Part shown: in pieces, positions 15,914 to 26,267 of the stretch
Numbering within the stretch: position 1 is the first letter of the stretch
How the letters are laid out: each line of letters begins with the position of its first letter
Assembly: GCF_023197165.1 (NCBI RefSeq)
Contig: NZ_JALPRD010000009.1
Coordinates: 1-64,000, forward strand
Reading direction: 5' to 3'
Source: Sphingopyxis sp. MSC1_008
GTDB taxonomy: Bacteria; Pseudomonadota; Alphaproteobacteria; Sphingomonadales; Sphingomonadaceae
Length of the DNA: 64,000 bases
Made by a program: the position numbers and the translations under genes
The notes under the pieces: generated by a model
Seen by the model: the letters and a program-made list of their open reading frames with translations, nothing else
The model's database searches: none
What the model was told of the DNA's origin: nothing

Positions 15914-18900
15914 ATGCAGCTTTTCCGATCCGCACTCCGTGGCTCGATCGCCACCACCGCGCTCGTCGCATCGGCGCTCGCCGTACCCGCGATAGCGCAG
16001 GAACGCACGTTCAGCTTTGCGATCCCGGCACAGGACATGAAAGCAAGCCTCAGGGCGCTCGCCCGTACATCGGGCCAGCAGATCAGTTTCGACAGCGGCG
16101 CGCTCAGGGGGAAACGCGCTCCGGCGCTCCACGGGACATTCACGGTGCGCGACGGCGTGGCGCGCCTGCTCGCGGGATCGGGGCTCGAGGCGAGCTGGGG
16201 CCGGTCGGGCGTGCTTGTCGTCCGCCCCGCCGCGCGGGTCGCTGACGCATCGGGTGCGGCCTATGCCGCCGTGCCGGCAAGCTCGGTCGCGCAGGAACCC
16301 GACCGCGATATTATCGTGACCGGCAGCCGCATCGCGCGGCCGGTCGTCACCGACTCGCCCGTGCCGATCATCGGAATCAGCGAAGAGGATATCCAGGCAT
16401 CGGGCGCGACCGAGCTTTCGGAAATCCTTGCCGACTATCCCGGCGTCACGCCCAGCCTGAACCTCGCCAATTCGAACAATCAGATCAACGGCGCCGGAAC
16501 CTCGTCGGTCGATTTGCGCAGCCTCGGGTCGGATCGCACGCTGACGCTGATCGACGGGCGGCGCACGGTGTCGAACCGCATCACGGGCAATGCCGTCAGC
16601 CTGAGCTCGATCCCGACGATGTTCGTCGAGCGCGTCGAGGTCATCACCGGCGGCCAGTCGGCGGTCTATGGCTCCGACGCGATCGCGGGCGTCATCAACA
16701 TCATCACGCGCCGCAAGTTCGACGGCGTGCGGATCGGCGGCCGCGCCGGCATTTCGAGCCAGGGCGACAGCCAGCGGCTCAACCTCGACCTCCTCGTCGG
16801 CGAGCGATTCTTCGACGACCGCGTTTCGGTCATCCTCGGCGCCAGCTATGAAAAGGAGGACGGCATCATGGGCTATCAGCGCGCCCGCTCGCTCGAATCC
16901 CTGTCTTATAGCCAGTCCGCCGACGCAAATCCGCTCAATCAGGGCGACCTGGGCATCACGCGCCCCGCGAAAAGCAGCAGCGTGCCCGGTGGGCGCTTCC
17001 TGTCGAGTTCGACCGCGGGCGGCGGCTATTTCTATTATGACGCAAACGGCAATCTGGCGCGCAGCGCGTCGAGCGCCGTCTATGGCTGGGAAACGCGCCC
17101 CGCCCTGCAGATCAGCGGGCCGCGCACCTCGTACCTCGCGGCGGGCAAACTCTCGGTCGATCTCGGCAGCAACATCGAATTTTTTGGCCAGATCCAATAT
17201 TCGAAGGTCAAGACGTCGTCCGAACGCGGCGGCGCCGAGACCGCGGCCTATGACGACGAATTCGGCGATCCGAACGCGCTCGAGCAGATCGGCCGCATTC
17301 CGCGCAGCAGCCCCTATGTCCCGGCCGCGATCCGCGCGCTTGCTTCATCGTCGGGTGTCCAATGGTCGCGCCGGTTCAGCGAGCTTGGCCACTATCGCGT
17401 CCTCAACGACCGCCAGACCTGGCGCGCGTGGACCGGGCTGCGCGGCACGCTTTCCAACGACTGGAAGTGGGAGATCAGCTACGGCTACGGCCGCTTTCAT
17501 CAGGATCAGGACCGCGTCAACGTCCTGAACCTCAAGAATCTGCAATATGCGATCAACACGCAGTTCGACCCCGCTGCGCCGGGCGACCTGAGCCGCGTCC
17601 GCTGCGCCGATGCGGCCGCGCGCGCGGCGGGCTGCGTTCCGGTCAACCTGTTCGGTCCCGGGTCGATCACCCCGCAGGCGGCCGATTACATCCGCGCCAA
17701 CCTGAACCTCGACGGCATCATGCACCAGGACGTGGTCCAGGGCTATATGAGCGGCTCGCTGTTCGACCTGCCGGCTGGCCCTGTGTCGGTCGCGTTCGGC
17801 GGCGAATATCGTCGCGACGCGCAAAGCTCGACCACCGACGAAGTCACCCGCCGCGGGTTCGGATCGGCGTCGTTCATCGCCGAATATGAAGGCAACGTCA
17901 AAGCGAAGGAGGTCTTCGGCGAAATCAACGTCCCGCTGCTGCGCGACCAGCCTTTCGCCGACCGGCTGGCGCTCGATGCCGCGGTGCGCGTCGGCGATTA
18001 CAACATCACGAACGTCGTTGGGTGCTCAGCTACCGCGTCGGCGGCGAATGGGCGCCGATCGAGGATCTGCGTTTCCGCGCGCAATATGCGCGCGCGCAGC
18101 GCGCGCCGACTGTCACCAACCTCTATTCGCCGCCGCGCGACGACGCCGACGATGTGGTGGATTTGTGCGACGGCGTAACGGCCGCGACGGCGGGCACCGT
18201 CGCGACCAATTGCCGCTCGATCCCCGCGATCGCGACGGCGATTGCGGCGAACGGCGTGTTTACCCAGATCACCGACAATATCGAGGGTCCCTCGGCGGGG
18301 AACCCCAATCTCAAGGAGGAAACCGCCGACACCATCACGCTCGGCGCGGTGCTCATGCCGCGCGCCCTTCCCGGGCTGTCGCTGACGGTCGATTATTTCA
18401 AGATCAAGGTGAAGGACGCCATCTCGGCGCTCGAACCCGATGAATTGCTGCGCGAATGTCTCGGCAACCCCGACGGACTGACCGACAATTTCTTCTGCAA
18501 CGAGATTACGCGCAACACCGAAGGCCAGATCACCCGCATCCTCAACCGCGACCTCAATCTCAACCAGATCGTCCGCTCGGGCGTCGACGTCGCGCTCGAC
18601 TATCGTTTCAACGCGCCGCAATTCCTGTCGTCGACGGGCAAATTCGATATCCGGCTGCTTTATTCGCGCCTGCTCGATTTCTACACCGTCTTCGACGGGG
18701 TGAACGGCGTGTCGCGGACGGACGAAAAGGGCCAGATCGGATCGTGGCTCAACACCGGCCAAGCGCAGCTCGGATATCGCGATGGCGGCCTCCGGCTGCG
18801 TTGGAAAGTCCGCTACACGGGCAAGGCGGTCGACAGCAACCTGCGCCTTGCGGCGGCGGAAAAGGCCGGATCGAACCCGCCCTTCCTGCGGATCGGCGAC

Positions 18901-19104
18901 CGGGTGCGCCACGACTTCTATGCGAGCGTCGACGTGCCGTCGGCCGGCAACGACTTCCGCACCTATGCCGGCGTCAACAACGCCTTCAACAGCGTCAGCC
19001 CCTTTCTGCCGTCGGGAACGGCGTCGGGCAGCTCGCAGAATATCTCGGGCGATTATGACGTGATCGGGCGATACTTCTACCTCGGGTTCGAAGCCAAGTT
19101 CTGA
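15914..19104 (+). pseudogene. TonB-dependent receptor with STN signalling domain, split by a frameshift
   Basis: Over 1060 codons in two frames encode one outer-membrane receptor. Part one (15914 to about 18016) has a signal peptide ending PAIAQ, an STN domain at about residues 35-105 that contacts FecR, a plug beginning IIVTGSRIARPV, and the first barrel strands. Part two (from about 18017) continues the barrel with SYRVGGEWAPIEDLRFRAQY and ends YLGFEAKF, the usual C-terminal aromatic signal. At 18011-18024 one base is missing: an extra G would restore N-V-G-W-V-L-S-Y. Without it the first frame stops at 18178, giving a truncated barrel. It may be a true recent inactivation or a sequencing error. 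AGGGGGGA precedes the ATG. Confidence 0.85.
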
Positions 19105-19117
19105 TCGCCCTACCCGT

Positions 19118-19147
19118 GCCGTCGTCGCCCTGGTGAGCGACGGCGGC
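19118..19147 (+). terminator. Possible terminator after the TonB receptor
   Basis: An imperfect hairpin (GCCGTCGTCGC pairs with GCGACGGCGGC with one mismatch, 8-base loop) starts 13 bases after the receptor stop, followed by a pyrimidine-rich stretch. It may separate the receptor from the phosphatase gene. Confidence 0.35.
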
Positions 19148-19171
19148 CGCTCTTCTTCCGGAGTTCAACCG

Positions 19172-19999
19172 ATGACCCGTCGCAGGATCGCTGTTTGCCT
19201 TACCGCCCTGTCGCTCACGACGATCGCGCCGCCGGTCGCGGGGCAGTCGCTCGAAGGGATGAAGCGCCCCGACGGCGAAGCGAAGCCCATGGGCTATCTG
19301 CCCAAGGACAGCACCGATTACCGCCTTCTCGTCGGACCGCCGCCCGCGCAGGGTTCGATCCTAGATCAGCTCGACATGGCGATTTCGCAGCGCTTCCAGG
19401 CGGAGATCGCCTCCGATCGCTGGGATGTCGCCGAGCTCGACAGCAAGATGGTCTATCCGCGCTTTGCCGACGCGTTCGGAAAGCCGATCGATCGCACGCA
19501 CAGCCCGCGGCTGGTCCAGCTGCTGAACCGCGTCATGCGCGATGCCGCCGATCCGGTCTGGACCGCCAAGGGTATATTTCAGCGTCCGCGTCCGTATCAA
19601 CGCTACCAGCTGACCCGGCGCTGCGGCAGCAGCCCCGTTCCCGCGCCCGATCGCAAACCGCGTGGCGGGTCCTCATATCCTTCGGGCCACACCGTCTATG
19701 GCTGGGCGACCGCGCTCCTGCTCGCTGAAGTCGCGCCCGACCGGGCGCCGCTGATATTGGAGCGTGGGCGAGACTATGCTCTGAGCCGGGTGATCTGCGG
19801 TTATCACTTCTCGACCGATACCGACGCATCACGAGCGGTGGCTGCGGCGATTTTGACCCGGTTGCATGGCAATGATGCCTTCGTTGGCGACCTTCGCGCC
19901 GCGCAAACCGAATATGACGGGGCGCCAGCGCAGTCCGTTAAAGCGGTTCTGTCGGTCCCGACCAGCATCGATAAACCCGTCGAAGCGCAAGCCGACTGA
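19172..19999 (+). CDS. Class A non-specific acid phosphatase (PAP2 family)
   Basis: A 275-residue periplasmic phosphatase with a signal peptide of about 25 residues (cleavage near VAGQS). The full PAP2 signature is present: K133-x6-R140-P141, P170-S-G-H173, and S205-R206-x5-H212-x3-D216. H173 and H212 are the catalytic histidines. Class A enzymes release phosphate from many organic phosphomonoesters. GGAG lies 8 bases before the ATG at 19172; the frame opens earlier at 19133 without support. It follows the iron-type surface-signalling operon, but a functional link is not evident. Confidence 0.9.
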   Translation: MTRRRIAVCLTALSLTTIAPPVAGQSLEGMKRPDGEAKPMGYLPKDSTDYRLLVGPPPAQGSILDQLDMAISQRFQAEIASDRWDVAELDSKMVYPRFADAFGKPIDRTHSPRLVQLLNRVMRDAADPVWTAKGIFQRPRPYQRYQLTRRCGSSPVPAPDRKPRGGSSYPSGHTVYGWATALLLAEVAPDRAPLILERGRDYALSRVICGYHFSTDTDASRAVAAAILTRLHGNDAFVGDLRAAQTEYDGAPAQSVKAVLSVPTSIDKPVEAQAD

Positions 20000-20051
20000 G
20001 GCGGACACGGGCGAAATTTGGCAACGGGCTGCGCCCGCCCCTTACCGCGGA

Positions 20052-20087
20052 CAAAAAAAGGCCGAGGTGACGATTGTCACCTCGGCC
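20052..20087 (-). terminator. Intrinsic terminator of the large autotransporter gene
   Basis: GGCCGAGGTGAC, loop GATT, GTCACCTCGGCC make a perfect 12-bp stem at 20060-20087. On the minus strand it is followed by seven U residues (20053-20059). It lies 36 bases beyond the stop of the 20123-25912 gene. This is a textbook Rho-independent terminator and may also block reading from the phosphatase side. Confidence 0.85.
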
Positions 20088-20122
20088 GTACTGCAAGTTT
20101 CACGCTCCTGATGGGTCGCTAA

Positions 20123-23100
20123 TCAAAAGGCGAAACGCGCAGTTACCCTTGCACCATGTGCGTTGCGATCCGACGCCAGCGTGCCAGTGTAGGCGGCGCC
20201 AAGACGGAAAGAGCCCGTGGTGAATTCAAATCCGGCTTCAACCTCTGCCGAGCTTTTCGGGATGCCCGTCCCAAGGATGCCGAACGACGGTCCGCTCGCC
20301 GTGAACCGCGATACGATCGGTGCGCTGCGGTCGTTCAGCGCGCGATTCCAGGCAGCCGACACATAAGGCTGGAAGCCTGGCTGGCCGGCGTTGAACTGCG
20401 CGCGCGCACCAAGGCTGACGAAGGTCGTCTTCTGGTCGGCTTTTCCGACCGTCAGAGCCGCGTTGCCGCCGGTCTCGGCGAAAGCATCGCTGCCGGTATC
20501 GACGTGCGCCAGCCGGGCGAAGGGCGCGATCGCCATATTGCCGGTGACGATGTCGTAGCCGATCTCGCCGAAGATCTGCAGCGTATCGGCATCGCGCTTC
20601 GAGGTCAGCGTTTGCGCGAGCGGCGCGGCGCTGATGGCGCGGGTCGTGTCGATTTCGTGCCAGGCATAGCTGACACCGATCGTACCGCGCAGCCCCTCGC
20701 CGACGCCGTAGGTGGCATGCGCCGCCAGATATTTGCTTTCGACATCCGCATGGTCGCTGCGACCGCCGAAGCGGAAGTCCGAACCGCCGATGCCCGCCGA
20801 AAGCGCGGCGGCGAAGCCGTTGCCGCCGAAGCCGAAGCCCGCAATCAGACCCTTGTGATCGGTATCCATCGCGAAATTGCCGCGATTGGCGTCGAAATCA
20901 CCCCAGCCGCCAAAGGCCGAGCCCCACACGAAAGCGCCGCTCTCTTCGGGTGCCTTCATACCCATCAACGCGTTGCGAAGATGGCGGCTGTCGTCGGTCA
21001 GGCCGCTGATCGCGCTCGCCAGGATTTCGCCCGACAAGTCGCCGAAGCTCGCCTGCGCAGCCGTCGCATTCTGCACCAGCACCGCTTCGTACAGCGGGTT
21101 GTCGACGCCGAGCGCCTGAACCGCGGCGGCCACGCTCACCTGGTTGAAGCCCACGGCAATATCGGCGAAATCGATGTCGTTGCGATAGAGCGACAGGGTC
21201 ACCGAGTTGGCGCTGTAGCGCAGAAGCGGGTCGAGGAAGGCGAGATCGGTCGTCACCGAACCGAACGTCCCGGTAATCCCCGCCCCGCCGGTCAGGATGA
21301 CATAGTCGGTCCGCGGATTATAGTTGCCGTCCTCGGCCAGGACCGCGACGCTTGCCGTGCTGGCGATCGTCACGGCGCCGGTCGCATCGAGGCGGTCTGC
21401 CGCCCCCGCAGCGTTGACTTCGACTTCATAGATCGCGCCAGCGGCGAACGCGAGGTCGCCGTTGACGGTCAGCCGGCCGATCGAATTGCCCGGGGCAATC
21501 GTGCCGCCGCTGCCCACGGTCGTCGTCCCGACCGAGCCGTTCCCGCCGAGCGTGCCGCCGCTGTTCACCGTGACCGGCGATGCGATCGAACCGTTGACCG
21601 CGAGCGTGCCGCCGTTGACCGCGGTCGGGCCGGTGTAGCTGCTGTTACCGGTCAGGTTGAGCGTGCCGCCGCCCTCTTTCACCAGGCTGCCGTTGCCCGA
21701 GATATTGCCGCCGAACGCGGTGTCGCCGCTCTGGTCGACCGTGAGCTCGCTGTCGCCGATCACGACGTTCGATCCTCCATCGCCTTCGAGGCCGCCGATC
21801 GTCTGGTCCTTGCCCGTGATATCGAGCGTTCCGCCTTCGCCGAGGTCGAATTCGGTGGCCGGATCGATGGTGCCGCCGATGCGGACCGATCCGCCGAGGA
21901 TGTTTGTCACGCCTTGGAAGGCGTAATCGCCCATGAACGTCAGGGCGCCGTCGCCCTTCTTGTCGAGGATGCCGCTGCCCGAAAAGGCCCCGAGGAAATC
22001 ATAGTCGTCGGAGCGGTTGAAGACGAAGCGCCCGTCGTTGACGATATTGCCCGAGAAGCCGCCTTCGGTTCCCCCGGCGCCCAGCTCGAAGAAGCCGGTG
22101 CCTTCGGTCTTCACATCGCCCTGCAGGAGGCCGGTGAGGACAAGACCGCCGTTGGAGATGGTCGTGCCGCCGGTGTGCGCGATACTCGCGGTGTCGACGG
22201 TGAAGACGGCGTCGCCGATCAGCTGCAGCTGCCCCGTTCCGTCGATCGTCAGCTCGGCGAGGTCCGAGACGACATCGTCGGTGCCGAAGTTCAGAACGAG
22301 CAGGCCGTTCGTCCGGACCGATGGTGTCAGGATGGGCGACGAGGTGTCGCCGGCGCCCAGGTCGACTTCGTTGACCTGCAGCGATGCCCCTTCGGCGATC
22401 GTCACATTGTCGAAGTCGCCGACGAACCCGGAAGTCGACCAGTAGCCCGCCGCAACGTCGAGCGTTTCGAACCCGTTCGCGCTGGTAATCTGCTGCGCTT
22501 CGGTCAGCTCGAGAATGTTGCCGTCGAGCGTCAGACTGTCGACGCCCGCACCCGCGTCGACCAGCCCTGAAATCGCGCTGCCGGTGCGCAAGGTCACGCT
22601 GTCGTCGAAACCGCCAAGCTCGACCGCGATCCCGCTGTCGCCAGTGATCGTCCCGGCGTTGTCGAGCACGACTGCGCCGCTGCCGTCTCCCCACACGCCC
22701 CGGCCGCCGCCCGAAATCGCTCCGGTATTGACCAGCGTCGCGGCGCCAAGGTTTCCGAGGATAACGCCGTCGGTCGCGCCGGTGATCGTACCGCTGTTGA
22801 CGATGCCAGCCGTATCCAGAGATCCGGCGACCGCCACGCCATAACCGTTCGTGCCCGTGATCGTACCGGCGTTGGAAAGCGTGCCTTCATTGCCCGCTCC
22901 TTGGGCAAGGCCGGCTCCGCGCTGGATCAGCACGCCGCCCGGCCCGTCACCGTTGATGGTCCCGGCATTGTCGATCGAACCGCCTGCCGACATGATGATG
23001 CCGAAACGCGAGCCGCTGATGCTGCCGGTTTGGCCGTTCGCGACGGTGCTGACATAGCCGGTCAGCGCCTGGCCATCATAGGGATAGATCGAAATGCCGT

Positions 23101-25912
23101 CGGCCAGAGCGCTCCCCTCGCCGCGGATCGAACCGCTGTTGGTCACGCTGCCGCCGCCGATCAGGCGGACGCCATCATTCGCTTCGCCGACGATCTCGCC
23201 GCTATTCGTCACTTGGGTGCCGATCGCGATGCCGACGATGTCGCCGATATCCTCATCGAACTGATAGGCGGTCGTAATCCCGGCGCCCGCGCCCGAAATC
23301 GTGCCGCTGTTGGTGACGCTCGACGAGGCGGTGGTGATCGTCACGCCGGCGTCGGGTGCGGCGTCGAACCCGTCATAGGTCCCATTGCCGCGGATCACGC
23401 CGGCATTGTTCACGACGAGCGTGCCGGTCGCAAAGGAATAGATGCCCGAGGTCGCACCGGTGATCGTGCCGCCCGCCGCGTTGGTGATCGTCACATCGGC
23501 GCGCGAGCCTTGCGAAACGCCGGCGCCGAAATCGCTGCTGATCGTGCCGCTGTTGTCTAGGCTGGCAGTGGACATGTCGCTGCCGAAGCCAACCCCATAT
23601 CCGTCGCCCCCGCTCCCGCCGAGATTGCCGGTGCCGCGGATGTCTCCCGTGTTGACGACGCTGGCGGTCAGGCCGCTGCGGTCCTCGTTCGGGTCGGTGT
23701 TGAGCGCCGTCCCCTGAATATAAACACCGCCGTTGACGCCCTCTATCTCGCCTGCGTTGGTGACGTCGCCGCCGCCCGAAAGGATGACACCGAAGCGCTG
23801 ACCTGTGATCCGTCCGCCCGCCGCGTTGGTGACAAGTGCGGCATAATCTTCGTTCGACTGGTCGACATGTGCGAACATCGAGACGCCGTCGGTGCCTTGC
23901 GCGCCCGGATTGACGCCTTCGATCAGGCCGCTGTTGGCGACCGAGCCGCCGCCCGCGAGGCGGATGGCGTCATTGTTGATGCCCCGGATCGTCCCGCTAT
24001 TCTCGATCTGGGTGTTCACAGCGCGGCCGACATTGCCCTGATAGGGCTGGGTGACGATGCCATATTGCGCACCTTCGATCGTGCCGCTGTTGACGATCGC
24101 AGCGCCGGCGGTGGTGATCGTGATGGCATTTTGCGTGCCGCCTCGGATCAGCCCCTGGTTATCGACGATCAGCGAGCCTTCGTTCGAGTTGATCGCGCCG
24201 CCATTTCCCAGGATCTCGCCGTCATCATGGTTGTTGACCGTCAGAACGCCGGTCGACTGACCGATAATCGCTGCCGCCTGACCGCTGATCCGCCCTTCGT
24301 TTTCAATCACCGCGCTGCTGAGCGAGCCACCCGCAAGGACGCCAAAGAACCCCTCGATGACGCCGCTATTATTGAGCGTCCCGACGCGCCCCGTCTGATC
24401 GGCCGTCGCGTTGAGGATCACCCCGAACGGGCTGACGTTCGGATTCGCGGGATTGAACGTCCCCGTGCTGCGGATGGTGCCGGCATTGTCGACCGTGCCG
24501 CCGCCCTGGACGACGACGCCGAACATCTGGCCTTCGATAAGCCCGCCCGGGCTGTTCGTTACCGTTCCGATGCCGGCGACATCGGTCGCGATCGATTGCG
24601 CAAACTCGGAAAGGACAACGCCGGTGCCCGAGCCGCTATTGCCGTTCAGCCCCCGGATAATGCCGCTGTTGACGACCGTTCCGCCGCCGGCCAGCGCGAC
24701 GCCGCTGCCCGAACGACCCTCGATCGTGCCCGAATTGATCACTGCGGTGTTCCTCGCCCGGGCTTGCGTCCCCTCGGCGTTCTGGAAAACAGCGGTCGTG
24801 ACGCCCGAAAGCGCTCCAACGATGCCCTGGCTGTTGGTGATGACGGCGTCGGCGGTGGTTATGTTGATCGCGCTCTGGCCGACGCTGAAAATAAAGCCCT
24901 TATTGTCGACGGTCAGTTTGCCCGCGTTCGACGCGATGGCCGCCGCGTTTGCCCGGATTTCGCCGTTTTCGAAATTGTTGACCGTGAGATTGCCCGTCGA
25001 TTGCCCGATGATCGCGATCGCCGTCGCGCTGATCGTCCCGTCGTTGTTGATCGTCGCGCTTTCCAGTGCGCCGCCCGCTAGAACGCCAAGGAAGCCCGAG
25101 ATCGTCCCCATGTTGTCTACGGTCGCGACCCGGCCGGTCTGCTCGGCGGTGGCGCCGACGATCAGCCCGAAAGGGCTGACGTTCGGGGTCGCGGGATTCG
25201 GATTACCGAAGCTGCGGATGGTCCCCATGTTGGTGACGGTCCCGCCGCCCTGCAGCACTGCGCCGAAGAACTGACCCTCGATCACGCCGCCGTCATTGTT
25301 GGTGATCGAACCCACGCCGGTAATATTCGCGGCCGCCGCTCCCGGGAATTCCGAAATCGATACGCCGGTGCCGTTGATGGTGCTCCCGGCGTTGCCACTG
25401 AACCCGGAGATGGTGCCCCCGTTGGTGACAGTACCCCCACCGACCAGCGCGACGCCCGACCCGGCCTCGCCGCGAATCACGCCGCTGTTCGAGACCTGCG
25501 TGTTCGCCGCCAGCGGTTGCGGAGGAAGATCGTCGCCGTTCGCATCCTCGCTGAAGAAATAGGAGGTGACGACACCGTTGGCCGCGCCGCTGATTTCACC
25601 GGCATTGGTCACAATGGAATCGGGCTGCGCAATCACGACGCCGCCGCTCGGCCGGCTGTCGATGCCGCCCACATCGATACCATTGCCGCGGATGACGCCG
25701 GCGTTGCCGACCGTGACGGGGCCGTTGTCGGCGTAAACGCCGATGAGGTCACCCTCGATGGTTTCGCCCTCGTCGACCTCGACTTCGAGCCGCTCGGGCT
25801 GGTCATTGTGGATGCCGAACGCATCCTGGGCGGCCGCGGGCGACACCTGAACTATGGAGAGGCCAACGATCGCACTGGTTGCGAGCAGGCGAGATTTCGA
25901 GATGCGTGACAT
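20123..25912 (-). CDS. Giant autotransporter adhesin-like protein with nested repeats
   Basis: A 1929-residue type V secretion protein. Order: signal peptide (about 1-29, ending SPAAAQ); a passenger of beta-solenoid repeats built on units like VTNSGTISG; a super-repeat of about 245-266 residues present at least four times (starts near 137, 388, 633 and 899); an autotransporter-associated strand repeat (GNGSLVKEGGGTLNLTGNSSY); a linker; and a C-terminal beta-barrel of about 280 residues ending ARVTARFAF. The barrel would export the passenger to the cell surface. The target is unknown; adhesion or aggregation is a family-level guess. A G-run about 15 bases upstream of the ATG may serve as ribosome site, and a strong terminator follows. 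Confidence 0.9.
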   Translation of the reverse strand: MSRISKSRLLATSAIVGLSIVQVSPAAAQDAFGIHNDQPERLEVEVDEGETIEGDLIGVYADNGPVTVGNAGVIRGNGIDVGGIDSRPSGGVVIAQPDSIVTNAGEISGAANGVVTSYFFSEDANGDDLPPQPLAANTQVSNSGVIRGEAGSGVALVGGGTVTNGGTISGFSGNAGSTINGTGVSISEFPGAAAANITGVGSITNNDGGVIEGQFFGAVLQGGGTVTNMGTIRSFGNPNPATPNVSPFGLIVGATAEQTGRVATVDNMGTISGFLGVLAGGALESATINNDGTISATAIAIIGQSTGNLTVNNFENGEIRANAAAIASNAGKLTVDNKGFIFSVGQSAINITTADAVITNSQGIVGALSGVTTAVFQNAEGTQARARNTAVINSGTIEGRSGSGVALAGGGTVVNSGIIRGLNGNSGSGTGVVLSEFAQSIATDVAGIGTVTNSPGGLIEGQMFGVVVQGGGTVDNAGTIRSTGTFNPANPNVSPFGVILNATADQTGRVGTLNNSGVIEGFFGVLAGGSLSSAVIENEGRISGQAAAIIGQSTGVLTVNNHDDGEILGNGGAINSNEGSLIVDNQGLIRGGTQNAITITTAGAAIVNSGTIEGAQYGIVTQPYQGNVGRAVNTQIENSGTIRGINNDAIRLAGGGSVANSGLIEGVNPGAQGTDGVSMFAHVDQSNEDYAALVTNAAGGRITGQRFGVILSGGGDVTNAGEIEGVNGGVYIQGTALNTDPNEDRSGLTASVVNTGDIRGTGNLGGSGGDGYGVGFGSDMSTASLDNSGTISSDFGAGVSQGSRADVTITNAAGGTITGATSGIYSFATGTLVVNNAGVIRGNGTYDGFDAAPDAGVTITTASSSVTNSGTISGAGAGITTAYQFDEDIGDIVGIAIGTQVTNSGEIVGEANDGVRLIGGGSVTNSGSIRGEGSALADGISIYPYDGQALTGYVSTVANGQTGSISGSRFGIIMSAGGSIDNAGTINGDGPGGVLIQRGAGLAQGAGNEGTLSNAGTITGTNGYGVAVAGSLDTAGIVNSGTITGATDGVILGNLGAATLVNTGAISGGGRGVWGDGSGAVVLDNAGTITGDSGIAVELGGFDDSVTLRTGSAISGLVDAGAGVDSLTLDGNILELTEAQQITSANGFETLDVAAGYWSTSGFVGDFDNVTIAEGASLQVNEVDLGAGDTSSPILTPSVRTNGLLVLNFGTDDVVSDLAELTIDGTGQLQLIGDAVFTVDTASIAHTGGTTISNGGLVLTGLLQGDVKTEGTGFFELGAGGTEGGFSGNIVNDGRFVFNRSDDYDFLGAFSGSGILDKKGDGALTFMGDYAFQGVTNILGGSVRIGGTIDPATEFDLGEGGTLDITGKDQTIGGLEGDGGSNVVIGDSELTVDQSGDTAFGGNISGNGSLVKEGGGTLNLTGNSSYTGPTAVNGGTLAVNGSIASPVTVNSGGTLGGNGSVGTTTVGSGGTIAPGNSIGRLTVNGDLAFAAGAIYEVEVNAAGAADRLDATGAVTIASTASVAVLAEDGNYNPRTDYVILTGGAGITGTFGSVTTDLAFLDPLLRYSANSVTLSLYRNDIDFADIAVGFNQVSVAAAVQALGVDNPLYEAVLVQNATAAQASFGDLSGEILASAISGLTDDSRHLRNALMGMKAPEESGAFVWGSAFGGWGDFDANRGNFAMDTDHKGLIAGFGFGGNGFAAALSAGIGGSDFRFGGRSDHADVESKYLAAHATYGVGEGLRGTIGVSYAWHEIDTTRAISAAPLAQTLTSKRDADTLQIFGEIGYDIVTGNMAIAPFARLAHVDTGSDAFAETGGNAALTVGKADQKTTFVSLGARAQFNAGQPGFQPYVSAAWNRALNDRSAPIVSRFTASGPSFGILGTGIPKSSAEVEAGFEFTTGSFRLGAAYTGTLASDRNAHGARVTARFAF
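22500..25504 (-). repeat. Four tandem super-repeats in the autotransporter passenger
   Basis: Units begin at about 25504 (NTQVSNSGVIRG), 24751 (NTAVINSGTIEG), 24016 (NTQIENSGTIRG) and 23218 (TQVTNSGEIVGE). Units one and two are the closest: both carry NVSPFG, FGVLAGG or FLGVLAGG, and AIIGQSTG in the same order. Later units are more diverged. The period is about 250 codons and suggests growth of the passenger by duplication. The lower edge of the fourth unit is approximate. Confidence 0.75.
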
Positions 25913-26267
25913 TGTTCAGAGTCCCCCATTGACGTTGCAGGCAAGGCAAGGGGTCTGCCGGAGAGCAGCTATGGCTCCCCGGCTCGGTCCACCCCACCTC
26001 GAAATTTGCTTCCCCCAGCCGATTGGGCGACTTGACCCCCGACTTTGTGCGGATGACTAGGGGCAGGCGCAGCGCAGCGTCTACCCAATGTTATTTAGGG
26101 TAAATTTGCGACGGGCCGTTGCTGCCGCCCTTGCATGCGGGCGCCTGACGCCGCTACGGAAGCGGATCACCGGGGGGTGGGACGCGATAATTGGGGGACG
26201 AGCGGCATGCGCGTTCCCGTCGGGGACGCAATGACGCGTCCGATCCCCGCCCGGCGCGGGGGCGCAA
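25913..26267. other. Divergent spacer between autotransporter and histidine kinase
   Basis: About 355 bases with no gene. It must contain the promoters of both divergent genes. TACCC and GGGTA, 11 bases apart, lie near 26080-26101 and could be an operator half-site pair, but the symmetry is short. Confidence 0.4.

Noticed and set aside
20156..22570. 804-codon open frame antisense to the autotransporter
   Set aside because: It is a shadow of the repetitive GC-rich passenger. Its composition is unlike a protein and the opposite strand gives a clear autotransporter.
22500..25504. Possible CRISPR-like regular repeats
   Set aside because: The periodicity comes from coding repeats of the autotransporter. 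Repeats are not identical at the DNA level, spacers are absent and no cas genes occur.
26080..26101. TACCC-N11-GGGTA as operator upstream of the 7TM kinase
   Set aside because: Only five symmetric bases on each side; such a match is expected by chance.
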